From JAWVEV01 sp033856535 (lineage in GTDB: Bacteria; Actinomycetota; Thermoleophilia; Miltoncostaeales; Miltoncostaeaceae): a stretch of DNA of 49,951 nt. This document shows positions 38,952 to 46,778 of the stretch, piece by piece (position 1 is the first letter of the stretch; each line of letters starts with the position of its first letter). Under the pieces are notes generated by a model. That model ran no database searches. It saw nothing but the letters and a program-made list of their open reading frames with translations, and was not told where the DNA came from. The position numbers and the translations under genes are program-made. The stretch is from NCBI GenBank assembly GCA_033856535.1, contig JAWVEV010000092.1, positions 1-49,951 on the forward strand, given 5' to 3'.

Positions 38952-40151
38952 CTACTCGGCGGCCGCGCGGCCGAGGTCGCCGGGCGCCGCCAGGCCCGCC
39001 AGCGCGCGCAGCCCGACCCGGCTGGTCCAGGCCGCGCCGATCGCGGCCGCGCCGGTCAGGACCGCCAGGGCGGCGGTCAGGCCGACCAGGTCGGCGATCA
39101 GGCCCACCACCACCAGCGGCACCGAGAAGCCGCCCAGGTAGCAGGCCACGTAGTAGGCCGAGATCAGCTTGCCGCGGTCGGCCGGCGGGGCGATCTGGGA
39201 GCAGAGGTCGCTGCCGCCCTTGAAGACCAGCCCGGCGGCCGCGCCGGTGGCGGCCACCGCCACCAGCACCAGCGCCACCGAGCCGAGCGGCGCGGCCACC
39301 ACCACCCCGGCCGAGGCCACCGCGGCGGCGGCCAGGCCCCCCCGGATCGCCCGCTCGGGGCGCAGCCGCGGCAGGACCAGCTGGCTGAGCGCGCCGGCCA
39401 CCAGCACCAGGAAGCCCGACGCCCCGACCAGGGCGTAGTTGTCCACGTCGAGCTCGCGCACCAGGAAGACCGGCACCAGCGAGAGCGCCACGCCGTCAAA
39501 GAGCGAGAAGAGCATCCCCGAGGGCACCAGCACCCGCCAGAAGACCGCCCGCTCGGCCTCGGGGACCTCGAGCGCGAGCGTGAGCGGGCGGCGCGAGCGC
39601 AGCACCACGGTCTCGGGCAGGGTCGCCACCAGGACCAGCGCGAGGGCGAGCGCCCCCAGGTGCAGCTCGAAGGGCAGGCGCAGCGGGTCGTCGCCGTACT
39701 GGGCGATCAGGCCGCCGATCCCGGGGCCGGCGCCCAGCCCGAGCCGGATCGAGACCGCCCCCATGGTGGAGACGAAGCCGCGCCGGCCCGAGGGCGCCCC
39801 GTCGAGCAGGAACGCGGTGCAGGTGCCAAAAAAGGCGCCGGTCGCCAGCCCCTGCACCGCGCGCGCGGCGAGCAGGCCCGCCAGCCCCGGCTCGGTCAGG
39901 AGCAGCAGCTGGGCGAGGGCGAGGGTGAGGATCGCCCCGGTGAGCACGCGCTTGCGCCCGACCCGGTCCGAGAGCTGGCCGAGCGAGAGCATCGAGGGGA
40001 CCAGGGTGATCACGTAGCACCCGAGGAAGAGGGTCACCACGGTGTCGCCGAAGTCCAGTCGCTCCTGGTAGAGCGGGATCAGCGGGGTGATCAGGCTGGT
40101 TCCGAGCGCGAACAGCACCAGGACCGACCAGGTGCGCCAGACCCGGCTCAC
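38952..40151 (-). CDS. MFS transporter
   Basis: This is a 399-residue major facilitator protein with about twelve hydrophobic segments. The A motif between helices 2 and 3 is GQLSDRVGRKRV, and a long cytoplasmic loop (ETVVLRSRRPLTLALEVPEAERAVF) separates the halves. It is probably a proton-driven drug or metabolite exporter; the substrate is unknown. The GTG start at 40151 overlaps the upstream methyltransferase stop by 4 bp (GTGA). The open frame extends further upstream but has no membrane character there. Confidence 0.92.
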   Translation of the reverse strand: MSRVWRTWSVLVLFALGTSLITPLIPLYQERLDFGDTVVTLFLGCYVITLVPSMLSLGQLSDRVGRKRVLTGAILTLALAQLLLLTEPGLAGLLAARAVQGLATGAFFGTCTAFLLDGAPSGRRGFVSTMGAVSIRLGLGAGPGIGGLIAQYGDDPLRLPFELHLGALALALVLVATLPETVVLRSRRPLTLALEVPEAERAVFWRVLVPSGMLFSLFDGVALSLVPVFLVRELDVDNYALVGASGFLVLVAGALSQLVLPRLRPERAIRGGLAAAAVASAGVVVAAPLGSVALVLVAVAATGAAAGLVFKGGSDLCSQIAPPADRGKLISAYYVACYLGGFSVPLVVVGLIADLVGLTAALAVLTGAAAIGAAWTSRVGLRALAGLAAPGDLGRAAAE

Positions 40152-40840
40152 CCGGCCACCAGCGCCCAGCACTCCCAGCGGCCCCGGCGCGCGGCGGCGG
40201 CCGGGCGCAGCCCGAGCGCCCGGTAGCCGGCCAGCAGGGGGCCGGCCTGCCCCGGGCGCAGCCCCGAGAGCAGGGCCGCGCGGGGGGGTGACCCGATCCG
40301 CCCCAGGAGGGCCGCCTGGGCGGGGGCGGGCAGGTTGGCCAGGATCACCCGGTCGGCCAGATCGCCGGGGCCGAGCCGCTCGAGCGGGCCGCGCCAGAGC
40401 TCCACCCGGTCGGCCAGCCCGGCCGCCAGGAGCGAGCGGTGGGCCTGGTCGACGGCGCCCGGGTCGGCGTCGAGCGCCCGCACCGGCCCGCGCTCGAGGC
40501 GCGCCCAGGCCTGGGCCAACAGGCCCGAGCCGCAGCCGACGTCGAGCGCCGCCCCGGCCGGCAGGGCCGGGAGCGCCGCCAGGCACATCGCGGTGGTGGC
40601 GTGGTCGCCCGGCCCGAAGCCCGGCCCCGGCGCCTGGACCAGCTCCGGGATTCCGGGCGGGGCCGGCGCGTGGCCGGGGCTGCGCCGGTACCAGCCGGAC
40701 ACCAGGGCCGCGGGCGGGTCGGGCCACCCCGGCGGGGCCGGGAGGGGCGCGAGGGGGAAGGGGCAGGCCGCGAGCGCCCGGCGGGCCGCCTCGGGCGCCG
40801 CCCGGGGCGCGCAGCGCAGCCCCCAGCGCTCCCAGGCCAC
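40148..40840 (-). CDS. PrmA-like SAM-dependent methyltransferase
   Basis: This is a 230-residue class I methyltransferase resembling ribosomal protein L11 methyltransferase. GFGPGDHATTAMCLAAL corresponds to the PrmA G-G-H-TT-LCL element, motif I is LDVGCGSGLLAQAW, and VILANLPAPAQAALL matches the PrmA NIL- motif region. The N-terminal domain is short. The start is uncertain: I chose the GTG at 40840 (AWERWGLRCAP), but there is no clear ribosome site and the frame remains open upstream into the divergent gene. It could methylate L11 or another protein. Confidence 0.82.
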   Translation of the reverse strand: MAWERWGLRCAPRAAPEAARRALAACPFPLAPLPAPPGWPDPPAALVSGWYRRSPGHAPAPPGIPELVQAPGPGFGPGDHATTAMCLAALPALPAGAALDVGCGSGLLAQAWARLERGPVRALDADPGAVDQAHRSLLAAGLADRVELWRGPLERLGPGDLADRVILANLPAPAQAALLGRIGSPPRAALLSGLRPGQAGPLLAGYRALGLRPAAAARRGRWECWALVAG

Positions 40841-40932
40841 CGGCTGCAGGCCGACCAGCGCCCCGAAGGCGCGCTCGAGCGCGCGCCGCGGCGCCTGGAC
40901 GAGCGCCCCGGGGGGCAGGTGGCCCGAGCCGT

Positions 40933-40938
40933 TAGCCT
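40933..40938 (+). promoter_or_regulatory. Candidate leaderless -10 box of the ALDH gene
   Basis: TAGCCT fits TANNNT and ends 8 nt before the GTG start at 40947, which lacks a Shine-Dalgarno. This is the third start in the window with the same arrangement (see 1527 and 23102). Confidence 0.4.
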
Positions 40939-40946
40939 GCGCCGGC

Positions 40947-42251
40947 GTGAGCCCCCCCGGCCCATCCGAGCTCCCGCGCCGGGCGGCGGCCGCCCAGCCG
41001 CGGGTGGCCGCCCTCGACCTGGAGGAGCGCCTGGCCCGGATCGCCCGGGCGCGCGCCGCCCTCGCCGCGGCCGGGCCGGCGGTGGTCGACCGGGCGGTGG
41101 CCGAGGTCGGCCAGCCGCGCCGTTTCGCACGCCGCGAGCTGGCCTCGGCGCTCGCCCTGCTGGACGCGCTGCCGACCCTGGCCGAGGCGATCCGGCCGCG
41201 GCCGGTTCCGGCCGTCGGCGGCACCACCGAGCTCGAGTGGGCCCCTTACGGGGTGGTGCTCGGCTGGCACGCGGCCAACTCGCCGGTCTGGGTGCCGACC
41301 GTGGTGGTGGCCTCGGCGCTGCTCGCCGGCAACGCCGTGGTCTCGCGCCCCTCCTCGCGCACCCGGGCCACCACCGGGCTGGTGCTCGAGGCCCTGGCCG
41401 GTCCCTGGCCCGCGGACGCGGTGGTGGTCGCCGACCTCCCCGGCCCGCTGGCCGAGCCGCTGGTCTGGGACCCGGGCGTGCACGCGGTGGTCACCCACGC
41501 CGGCACCGCCACCATCAAACGCCAGCTGGCGGGGCTCGGGGCGGCGTACGCGGCCGGCGCGCCGCTGCGGCCCTATACCCCCGAGGGCGCCGGCAACGAT
41601 CCCCTGCTGGTGCTGGCCGGGGCCGATCTGGACCGGGCGGCCGAGGCGGTCGCCCTGGCCGGCTTCGCCAACGGGGGCCAGCTCTGCATGGCGGCCAAGC
41701 GGATCATCGTGGAGCGCGCGATCTGGGCGGAGTTCCGCCCCCGCCTGGTCGCCGCGGTGACGGCGCTGCGCCTCGGCGACCCCGAGGACGAGGCGACCGA
41801 CCTCGGGCCCCTGGCCGAGGGCCCGGCGCGCGCCCGGGCCCGGGCGGCGCTGGCCGAGGCGCTCGCCCTGGGCGGCGAGCCGGTGGTCGGGGAGGGGGAG
41901 CGGGGCCCCTTCTTCACCCCGACCGTGGTCCTGCTCCCCCGCGCGGCGGCCGGCGCCGCGCTCTGGGCCGAGGAGAGCTTCGCCCCGCTGCGCGGGCTGA
42001 TGCTGGCCGAGGGGCCCGAGGACGCCCTGGCGCTCGCCAACGACAGCCCCTACGGCCTGGGGGCGGCGGTCTTCGGCGGCCCGCCGGCGGTGGTGGCGGG
42101 GCTGCGCGCGGCGCGCATCCTGGTCGACGAGGGGCCGCTCTACGAGGACCCGCACCTGGTGGTGGGCGGGGTCGGCGAGAGCGGCCTGGCCGGGGCGCGG
42201 CCCAAGCTCGAGCAGCTCGTCTACGCCCGGCGGGTGCACCGGGCCGGCTAG
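40947..42251 (+). CDS. Aldehyde dehydrogenase-family protein
   Basis: This is a 434-residue member of the ALDH superfamily, a little shorter than the usual 480-500. The catalytic Cys is in NGGQLCMAAKRII, the general-base Glu in TPEGAGND (equivalent to ELGG), and GVGESGLAG is at the C-terminus. WHAANSPVWVPTVVVASALLAGNAVVSRPS replaces the typical PWNFP region, so it belongs to a divergent branch. The GTG at 40947 fits a leaderless start. Its TAG shares the four bases CTAG with the stop of the convergent ALDH. Confidence 0.87.
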   Translation: MSPPGPSELPRRAAAAQPRVAALDLEERLARIARARAALAAAGPAVVDRAVAEVGQPRRFARRELASALALLDALPTLAEAIRPRPVPAVGGTTELEWAPYGVVLGWHAANSPVWVPTVVVASALLAGNAVVSRPSSRTRATTGLVLEALAGPWPADAVVVADLPGPLAEPLVWDPGVHAVVTHAGTATIKRQLAGLGAAYAAGAPLRPYTPEGAGNDPLLVLAGADLDRAAEAVALAGFANGGQLCMAAKRIIVERAIWAEFRPRLVAAVTALRLGDPEDEATDLGPLAEGPARARARAALAEALALGGEPVVGEGERGPFFTPTVVLLPRAAAGAALWAEESFAPLRGLMLAEGPEDALALANDSPYGLGAAVFGGPPAVVAGLRAARILVDEGPLYEDPHLVVGGVGESGLAGARPKLEQLVYARRVHRAG

Positions 42252-43639
42252 GCCAGCACGCGCAGGTGCTGCCAGCGCACGAAGGCCTCGAGCCCCGGGC
42301 GCCCCAGCTCGGCCCCGAGGCCCGAGCCGCGCCAGCCGGCGTAGGGGGCGTGGGGGACCACCACCCGCCAGCCGTTGATCACCACCGTGCCGGCCTGGAG
42401 GCGCTCGGCGACGCGCAGGCAGGCGCCGAGGTCGCCGCCGACCACGTAGGAGACGAGCCCGTAGTCCGGCCGGTTGGCCTCGGCGATCGCCGCCTCGAGG
42501 TCGGCCGTCTGCATCACCGCGACCACCGGGGTGAAGGGCTCCTCGTCGACGAGCGCGACCCCCGGCCCGGCCCCGGTCACGAGCGCCGGGCGCACCCGCC
42601 GGCCGTCCAGCGCCTCGCCGCCCTCGACCCGCGCCCCCTTGGCGCGGGCGTCGGCCAGCAGCCGGTGGTGGCGGGCCAGCCCCCGCTCGGTGACCATCGG
42701 GCCGAGCTCGAGCGGGCCGATCCGCGCGCGCAGGCGCTCGGTGAGCTCGCCGGCGAGCCGGCGCGGGGCCAGCACCCGGTTGACCGCGTAGCAGGCCTGC
42801 CCGGCGTTCACGTAGCCCTGGACCTGCGCGACCTCGGCGGCCAGGTCGAGGTCGGCATCCGGCAGCACCACCAGCGCCCCGTGGCCGCCCAGCTCGAGCG
42901 AGAGCGCCTTCAGGCGCGGGGCGGCCCAGGCGGCGATCTGCTCGGCCACCCGGCGCGAGCCGGTGAAGGCGACCTTGTCCACCAGCGGGTGGGTCGCGAG
43001 GGCCTCGCCGAGCAGCGGGCCGTCCCCGGTCAGGCAGGCGACCAGCCCCGGCGGGAGCCCCGCCGCGCCGGCGATCTCGCAGAGGCGCCAGGCGGCCAGC
43101 GGGGTCTCGGCGGCGGGCTTGACCACCATCGAGCACCCGGCGGCGAGCGCCGGGGCCAGCTTCCAGACCACCAGCGCGACCGGGAAGTTCCAGGGGGTGA
43201 TCGCCGCGACGACCCCGATCGGGTCGGGCCGGGTGAACGAGCCCCGGCTGAGGGTGCCGTCCGGGAGCAGGGTGGCCCCGAGGCGCTCGGCCTCGCCGGC
43301 GAAGTGGTGCACCACCTCGGCGGCGCGGGCGACCTCGGCCGCGGCCTCGCCCATGGGCTTGCCCACCTCGCGGTGCACCAGCTCGGCCAGCTCGGGCTGG
43401 GCGGCGTCGACCAGGCCGGCCAGCCGGCGCAGCGCCGCGCCGCGGGCGAGCGGCGGGGTCGCGGCCCACTCGGCCCCGGCGGCCCGCGCCGCGCGGACGG
43501 CCCGGTCGACCTCGGCGGGGCCGGCCGCGGCGACCTCGGCCAGGAGCGTCCCGTCGGCCGGCGCGTGGACCGGCTGCCACTCGGCGGTCTCGACCCGCTC
43601 TCCGGCCAGGAGCAGCGGGCGGCGCGCCGGGGTGCTCAG
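42248..43639 (-). CDS. Aldehyde dehydrogenase, CTG start
   Basis: This is a canonical NAD(P)-dependent aldehyde dehydrogenase of 463 residues, oxidising an aldehyde to the acid. Landmarks are TPWNFPVALVVWKLAPALAAGC, KVAFTGSRRV, LELGGHGALVVL (general-base Glu), NAGQACYAVNRVL (catalytic Cys) and EEPFTPVVAV. All valine codons in the first ~85 residues are GTC and there is no ATG, GTG or TTG before residue ~90. The start is therefore placed at the CTG at 43639, which overlaps the upstream stop as CTGA. Succinate-semialdehyde-type enzymes are the nearest look-alikes. Confidence 0.92.
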   Translation of the reverse strand: MSTPARRPLLLAGERVETAEWQPVHAPADGTLLAEVAAAGPAEVDRAVRAARAAGAEWAATPPLARGAALRRLAGLVDAAQPELAELVHREVGKPMGEAAAEVARAAEVVHHFAGEAERLGATLLPDGTLSRGSFTRPDPIGVVAAITPWNFPVALVVWKLAPALAAGCSMVVKPAAETPLAAWRLCEIAGAAGLPPGLVACLTGDGPLLGEALATHPLVDKVAFTGSRRVAEQIAAWAAPRLKALSLELGGHGALVVLPDADLDLAAEVAQVQGYVNAGQACYAVNRVLAPRRLAGELTERLRARIGPLELGPMVTERGLARHHRLLADARAKGARVEGGEALDGRRVRPALVTGAGPGVALVDEEPFTPVVAVMQTADLEAAIAEANRPDYGLVSYVVGGDLGACLRVAERLQAGTVVINGWRVVVPHAPYAGWRGSGLGAELGRPGLEAFVRWQHLRVLA

Positions 43640-44076
43640 GGCGTCGTGCCGGGCCGGACGGCGCCGCGGCGGCCGTCGATCCGGGCGACCGTGCGGATGC
43701 GCCAGGCCGGGCGGTAGTCGGCGAGGCGCTGCACCTCGCGCTGAGCCAGGCGCCGGGCGGCGGCGCCGTCCGCCGCCCAGACCTCGATCGCATGCACGTC
43801 CTGGCGCGTGAAGCGGTCGGCCTCCGCGGTCCAGGCGGCGTAGATGACCCGGTAGCGGTGGGTGCCGGGGGCCATCGGGGTCAGCGGGCGCAGCAGCCCC
43901 AGCGACCAGCGACCCTCGTCGCCCGAGCGCTCCTCGAGCGCGGCCTGGGCGGCCCGGCGGGCCTCGGCCAGGTCCGGCGCCTCGAGCACCACCCGCCCGG
44001 CCACGCGCGCCCGGCGCGCCCCGGGCGGGCGGCGCAGGAGGGTCACCTCCCAGGCGGCGGCGGGCGGTGCGCTCAG
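43636..44076 (-). CDS. Uncharacterised protein, CTG start
   Basis: This is a 146-residue protein I do not recognise. It has no signal peptide or membrane segment. A segment of alternating hydrophobic/charged residues (VTLLRRPPGARRARVAGRVVLEA) precedes a helical Ala-rich part, then RYRVIYAAWTAEADRFTRQDVHAIEVWAADGAAARRLAQREVQRLADYRPAWRI; two similar alpha/beta units are possible. A GAGGAGG ribosome site lies 7 nt before a CTG at 44076 that overlaps the cyclophilin stop (CTGA). A GTG ten codons later has no properly spaced site. It is coupled to both neighbours. Confidence 0.7.
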   Translation of the reverse strand: MSAPPAAAWEVTLLRRPPGARRARVAGRVVLEAPDLAEARRAAQAALEERSGDEGRWSLGLLRPLTPMAPGTHRYRVIYAAWTAEADRFTRQDVHAIEVWAADGAAARRLAQREVQRLADYRPAWRIRTVARIDGRRGAVRPGTTP

Positions 44077-44576
44077 GACGCGCCCTCCTCGATCCGGACC
44101 GCGGTGATCCGCTGCGCCTCGCGGGGGCGGTCGCCGCGGCCGGTCGGGGTCGTCCCGATCGCCTCCAGCACGTCCTCGCCGCCGATGACCCGGCCGAAGC
44201 CGGTGTGCGCGCCATCGAGCCAGGGCGTGGCCTCGGCGGTCACGATGAAGAACTGGCTGCCGTTGGTGTTCGGCCCGGCGTTGGCCATCGCCAGCACGCC
44301 GCGCACCAGCTTGTGCGGGTTGATCTCGTCGCCGAACTGGTAGCCCGGGCCGCCGGTGCCGGTCCCCTGGGGGCAGCCGCCCTGGACCATGAAGTCGCGG
44401 ATCACCCGGTGGAAGATGGTCCCGTCGTAGAAGCCCTCGCGCGCCAGGGCGACGAAGTTGCCGACGGTCTGGGGCGCCTGGTCGGCCCAGAGCTCCAGCC
44501 GGATCTCCCCGGCGGAGGTCTCGAGGACGGCCGTGTACTGGGCGCCCGGCTCGGCGGGCGGGGGCAGGCTCGGCAT
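44073..44576 (-). CDS. Cyclophilin-type peptidyl-prolyl isomerase
   Basis: This is a 167-residue cyclophilin, the usual cytoplasmic length, catalysing cis-trans isomerisation of prolyl peptide bonds. Motifs are FHRVIRDFMVQGGCPQGTGTGGPGYQF, LAMANAGPNTNGSQFFI (active-site Gln-Phe-Phe) and WLDGAHTGFGRVIGG. The ATG is preceded by AAGGAG. It has no signal peptide, so it acts in the cytoplasm. It heads the minus-strand unit cyclophilin - unknown - ALDH with two 4-bp CTGA overlaps. Confidence 0.95.
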   Translation of the reverse strand: MPSLPPPAEPGAQYTAVLETSAGEIRLELWADQAPQTVGNFVALAREGFYDGTIFHRVIRDFMVQGGCPQGTGTGGPGYQFGDEINPHKLVRGVLAMANAGPNTNGSQFFIVTAEATPWLDGAHTGFGRVIGGEDVLEAIGTTPTGRGDRPREAQRITAVRIEEGAS

Positions 44577-44747
44577 GGCGCTCCTTGCTCGGTGGGCCCC
44601 CGGAGTCTGGCACGTCGGGCCGCCGCTCGATGAGTGCCCGAGAACTCCTGTTATGTTCCCGCGGGTGGCCCCGGCGGCCCCGCGGGGACCCGCCGCCGGC
44701 CGCGGTCACGGGGCAGCCGACGGACGGCCGGGAGGTCGCGGGTCAGC

Positions 44748-45305
44748 GTGGAGCGCACCCTCACCCTTCGCGAGGCGGCCGACGCCACCGGCCTGACCAC
44801 CAAGGCGCTGCAGCGCCGCATCGACCGGGGCACCCTCCGGGCCGTCCTGACCGGCGGCCGGCGCCGCGTGCCCCTCAGCGAGCTCTACCGGGCCGGGCTG
44901 ATCGAACCCGAGGAGCCCCGCCCGGCGCCCCCGGCCGCGGCCGCCGCGGGTCCCCCGGGGGGCGCCGCGGGCCAGGGACCCGCCCCGGCCCCGGAGCAGC
45001 CCCCGGTCGGCGAGATGATCGCCGAGCTGATCGCGCGCCTCGAGCGCCAGGCCGAGCAGATCGGCGAGCTCCGCGCGCTCGAGCGCCAGGCCGACTCCCT
45101 GCGCGCCGCGGCCGAGGCCGAGCGGCGCGCCCGGAACGAGCTCGAGGCCGCGCTCTTCGCGGCCCGCGCCGAGGTCACCCAGCTGCGCGCGGGCGCCCCC
45201 GGCGTGCGCTCGCTGGGCGCCTGGGCGCTCGAGGGTGCGGGCCTCGTCCGGCGCCGCCTGGCCGGCCGGCGGCGCCGCCGACGCGGGATTCCGCCCGCGC
45301 GATAA
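44748..45305 (+). CDS. HTH/coiled-coil protein with basic tail
   Basis: This is a 185-residue protein. Residues ~3-45 are an excisionase-like HTH (LTLREAADATGLTTKALQRRIDRGTL...GGRRRVPLSELYRAGLI). A Pro/Ala/Gly linker (~50-85), a Glu/Ala/Arg coiled coil (~85-150) and a strongly basic tail (RRRLAGRRRRRRG) follow. It shares this plan with the protein at 4101-4526. The GTG at 44748 starts at the domain edge; an ATG at 44634 is an alternative. It precedes the surface-protein genes and may regulate them. Confidence 0.75.
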   Translation: MERTLTLREAADATGLTTKALQRRIDRGTLRAVLTGGRRRVPLSELYRAGLIEPEEPRPAPPAAAAAGPPGGAAGQGPAPAPEQPPVGEMIAELIARLERQAEQIGELRALERQADSLRAAAEAERRARNELEAALFAARAEVTQLRAGAPGVRSLGAWALEGAGLVRRRLAGRRRRRRGIPPAR

Positions 45306-45315
45306 CCATAGAACT

Positions 45316-45338
45316 TGCCCGTCCCGGTACGACGGGCA
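45316..45338 (+). terminator. Hairpin between HTH gene and surface protein gene
   Basis: TGCCCGTC - CCGGTAC - GACGGGCA is a perfect 8-bp stem in the 37-bp gap, 10 bp after the HTH gene stop and 4 bp before the next ATG. It may act as a partial terminator or a leader hairpin that hides the next ribosome site. Confidence 0.45.
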
Positions 45339-45342
45339 TTGA

Positions 45343-46692
45343 ATGGCGGACATCAGCGGCCCGTTCTCCGGGCCGGCCGATTCCGGACAACGCTGGAGCG
45401 ACGCCGCGACCTCCTCCCTGGTGAGCCGCCCCCGTTCGCGTTCTCGCGCCCTGCCCGCCCCCCCGTGGGCGGTGGTGCTCGTGAGCGTGCTCGTGTGGCT
45501 GGCGGCCGCCGGGAGCGCCCTCGCCGCCCCCTCGGCTCCGGCCGACGGGCTGCTCGGGCAGCTCGTCGCCCAGCTGCTGCCCCCCGTGGGCCCCGGTCCG
45601 GCCGCCCCGGTCGCTCCCGCACCGCCCTCGGTGCTCGAGCAGGCACCGGCCGCCATCGCCCCCGCCCCGCCGCCGGCGACACCGCCGGCCGCCCCCGCCG
45701 TGGCCCCCGTGGCCCCGGTGACGGGTGCAAGCGGGGCCACCGCGCCGCCGCCGCTCGCGAGCGCGCCCCCGCCGCCCCTCGGGGCCGGCGCCGGCGCGCC
45801 GCCCGCGCTCCTGGCGACGCTCCTGCCGACCGCCCCGGCGGCCCCGGCCGGCCCCGATGCGGGCTTCGTCCGGACGGCCGCCCCCGGCGCGGTGGGGCAG
45901 ATCCTCGACGGGGTCGCCCGTCCGCTCGGCCTCGCGGCGGTCACCGCCCCGATCGGGCAGATCCTCGACGCCGCCCTCGCCCCGCTCCAACCGGTCGTCG
46001 GCCTCGTCACCGGCCTGGCCGGCGGCCCGCCCCCGGCGCCGGACCCCGCGTCCGTCCCGCCGGTGGTCGCCGCGGCCCCGCCGATCCCCTCCGTCCTGGA
46101 CGCGACCCGTTTCACGACGGCCGCCGCGCCGCCGGCTCCTGCCACGGCGCCGACGCCGCTCGTGTCCGACCCCGTGGCCGCCGCGGCGGGGCTCGGGACG
46201 GCGTCCGCGGGGGCGATCGCGCCCTCCGCGGGCGACCCCGAGGCCGATCGGCCCCCGCCCCCCGCCGCGAGGGCGGGGACCCGCATGCCGCCGCCCGAGC
46301 CGACCGTGACGGGGTCCGACCCCGGCGCTCAGGGGTCGCGGGCGGGGGAGCCCGGGCCGCCCGTGGCCCAGGCCGGCGCGCTCGCCCGTTTCGCCCCGCG
46401 GACCATCCGCGCCCGGAGCCGCGTGGCCCCGTCGCGCGACGGCCCCGGGGCGGCCCCGCGGCCGGCGTCCCCGACGGCCCCGCCGACCCCGGCGGACCTG
46501 CCGTTGCCGGATGAGCCGGCGGGCCTCAGCGGCCTGCCCGGGTCGCCCGCCCCGAGCGTCCTGCTCGGCGTGGCGGCGCTGCTCGGGCTCGCCGTGGCCG
46601 TCCGGCCGCCGCGGGGCCTTCGCCCGGTGGCCGTCGCCGACCCCGATATGGGGGTGCCCGCCTTCGTCGCGCTGCGCGAACGGCCGGGATAG
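45343..46692 (+). CDS. Secreted Pro/Ala-rich surface protein
   Basis: This is a 449-residue protein with a signal peptide (hydrophobic WAVVLVSVLVWLAAAGSALA, cleavage expected before APSA). A very long Ala/Pro/Gly low-complexity region (~65-410) contains two related segments around GQILDGVARPLG and GQILDAALAPLQ. Near the C-terminus a hydrophobic helix (SVLLGVAALLGLAVAV) is followed by a short basic tail, a layout suiting wall- or membrane-anchored proteins; no strict LPxTG is present. The ATG at 45343 gives a long n-region; a GTG at 45421 would give a more ordinary signal peptide. No function can be assigned. Confidence 0.75.
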   Translation: MADISGPFSGPADSGQRWSDAATSSLVSRPRSRSRALPAPPWAVVLVSVLVWLAAAGSALAAPSAPADGLLGQLVAQLLPPVGPGPAAPVAPAPPSVLEQAPAAIAPAPPPATPPAAPAVAPVAPVTGASGATAPPPLASAPPPPLGAGAGAPPALLATLLPTAPAAPAGPDAGFVRTAAPGAVGQILDGVARPLGLAAVTAPIGQILDAALAPLQPVVGLVTGLAGGPPPAPDPASVPPVVAAAPPIPSVLDATRFTTAAAPPAPATAPTPLVSDPVAAAAGLGTASAGAIAPSAGDPEADRPPPPAARAGTRMPPPEPTVTGSDPGAQGSRAGEPGPPVAQAGALARFAPRTIRARSRVAPSRDGPGAAPRPASPTAPPTPADLPLPDEPAGLSGLPGSPAPSVLLGVAALLGLAVAVRPPRGLRPVAVADPDMGVPAFVALRERPG

Positions 46693-46778
46693 CTCACCCG
46701 AGCGACCCCGACCCGGACGGCGCGGACCCCGGATTCACCCGCGCCGCCCCAGAAGCGCGAACCGAAGGAGACCTCAAC

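Noticed and set aside
38952..40727. N-terminal extension of the MFS protein
   Set aside because: The upstream part is antisense-like Arg/Pro/Gly sequence out of frame with the methyltransferase; the membrane protein begins at the GTG at 40151.
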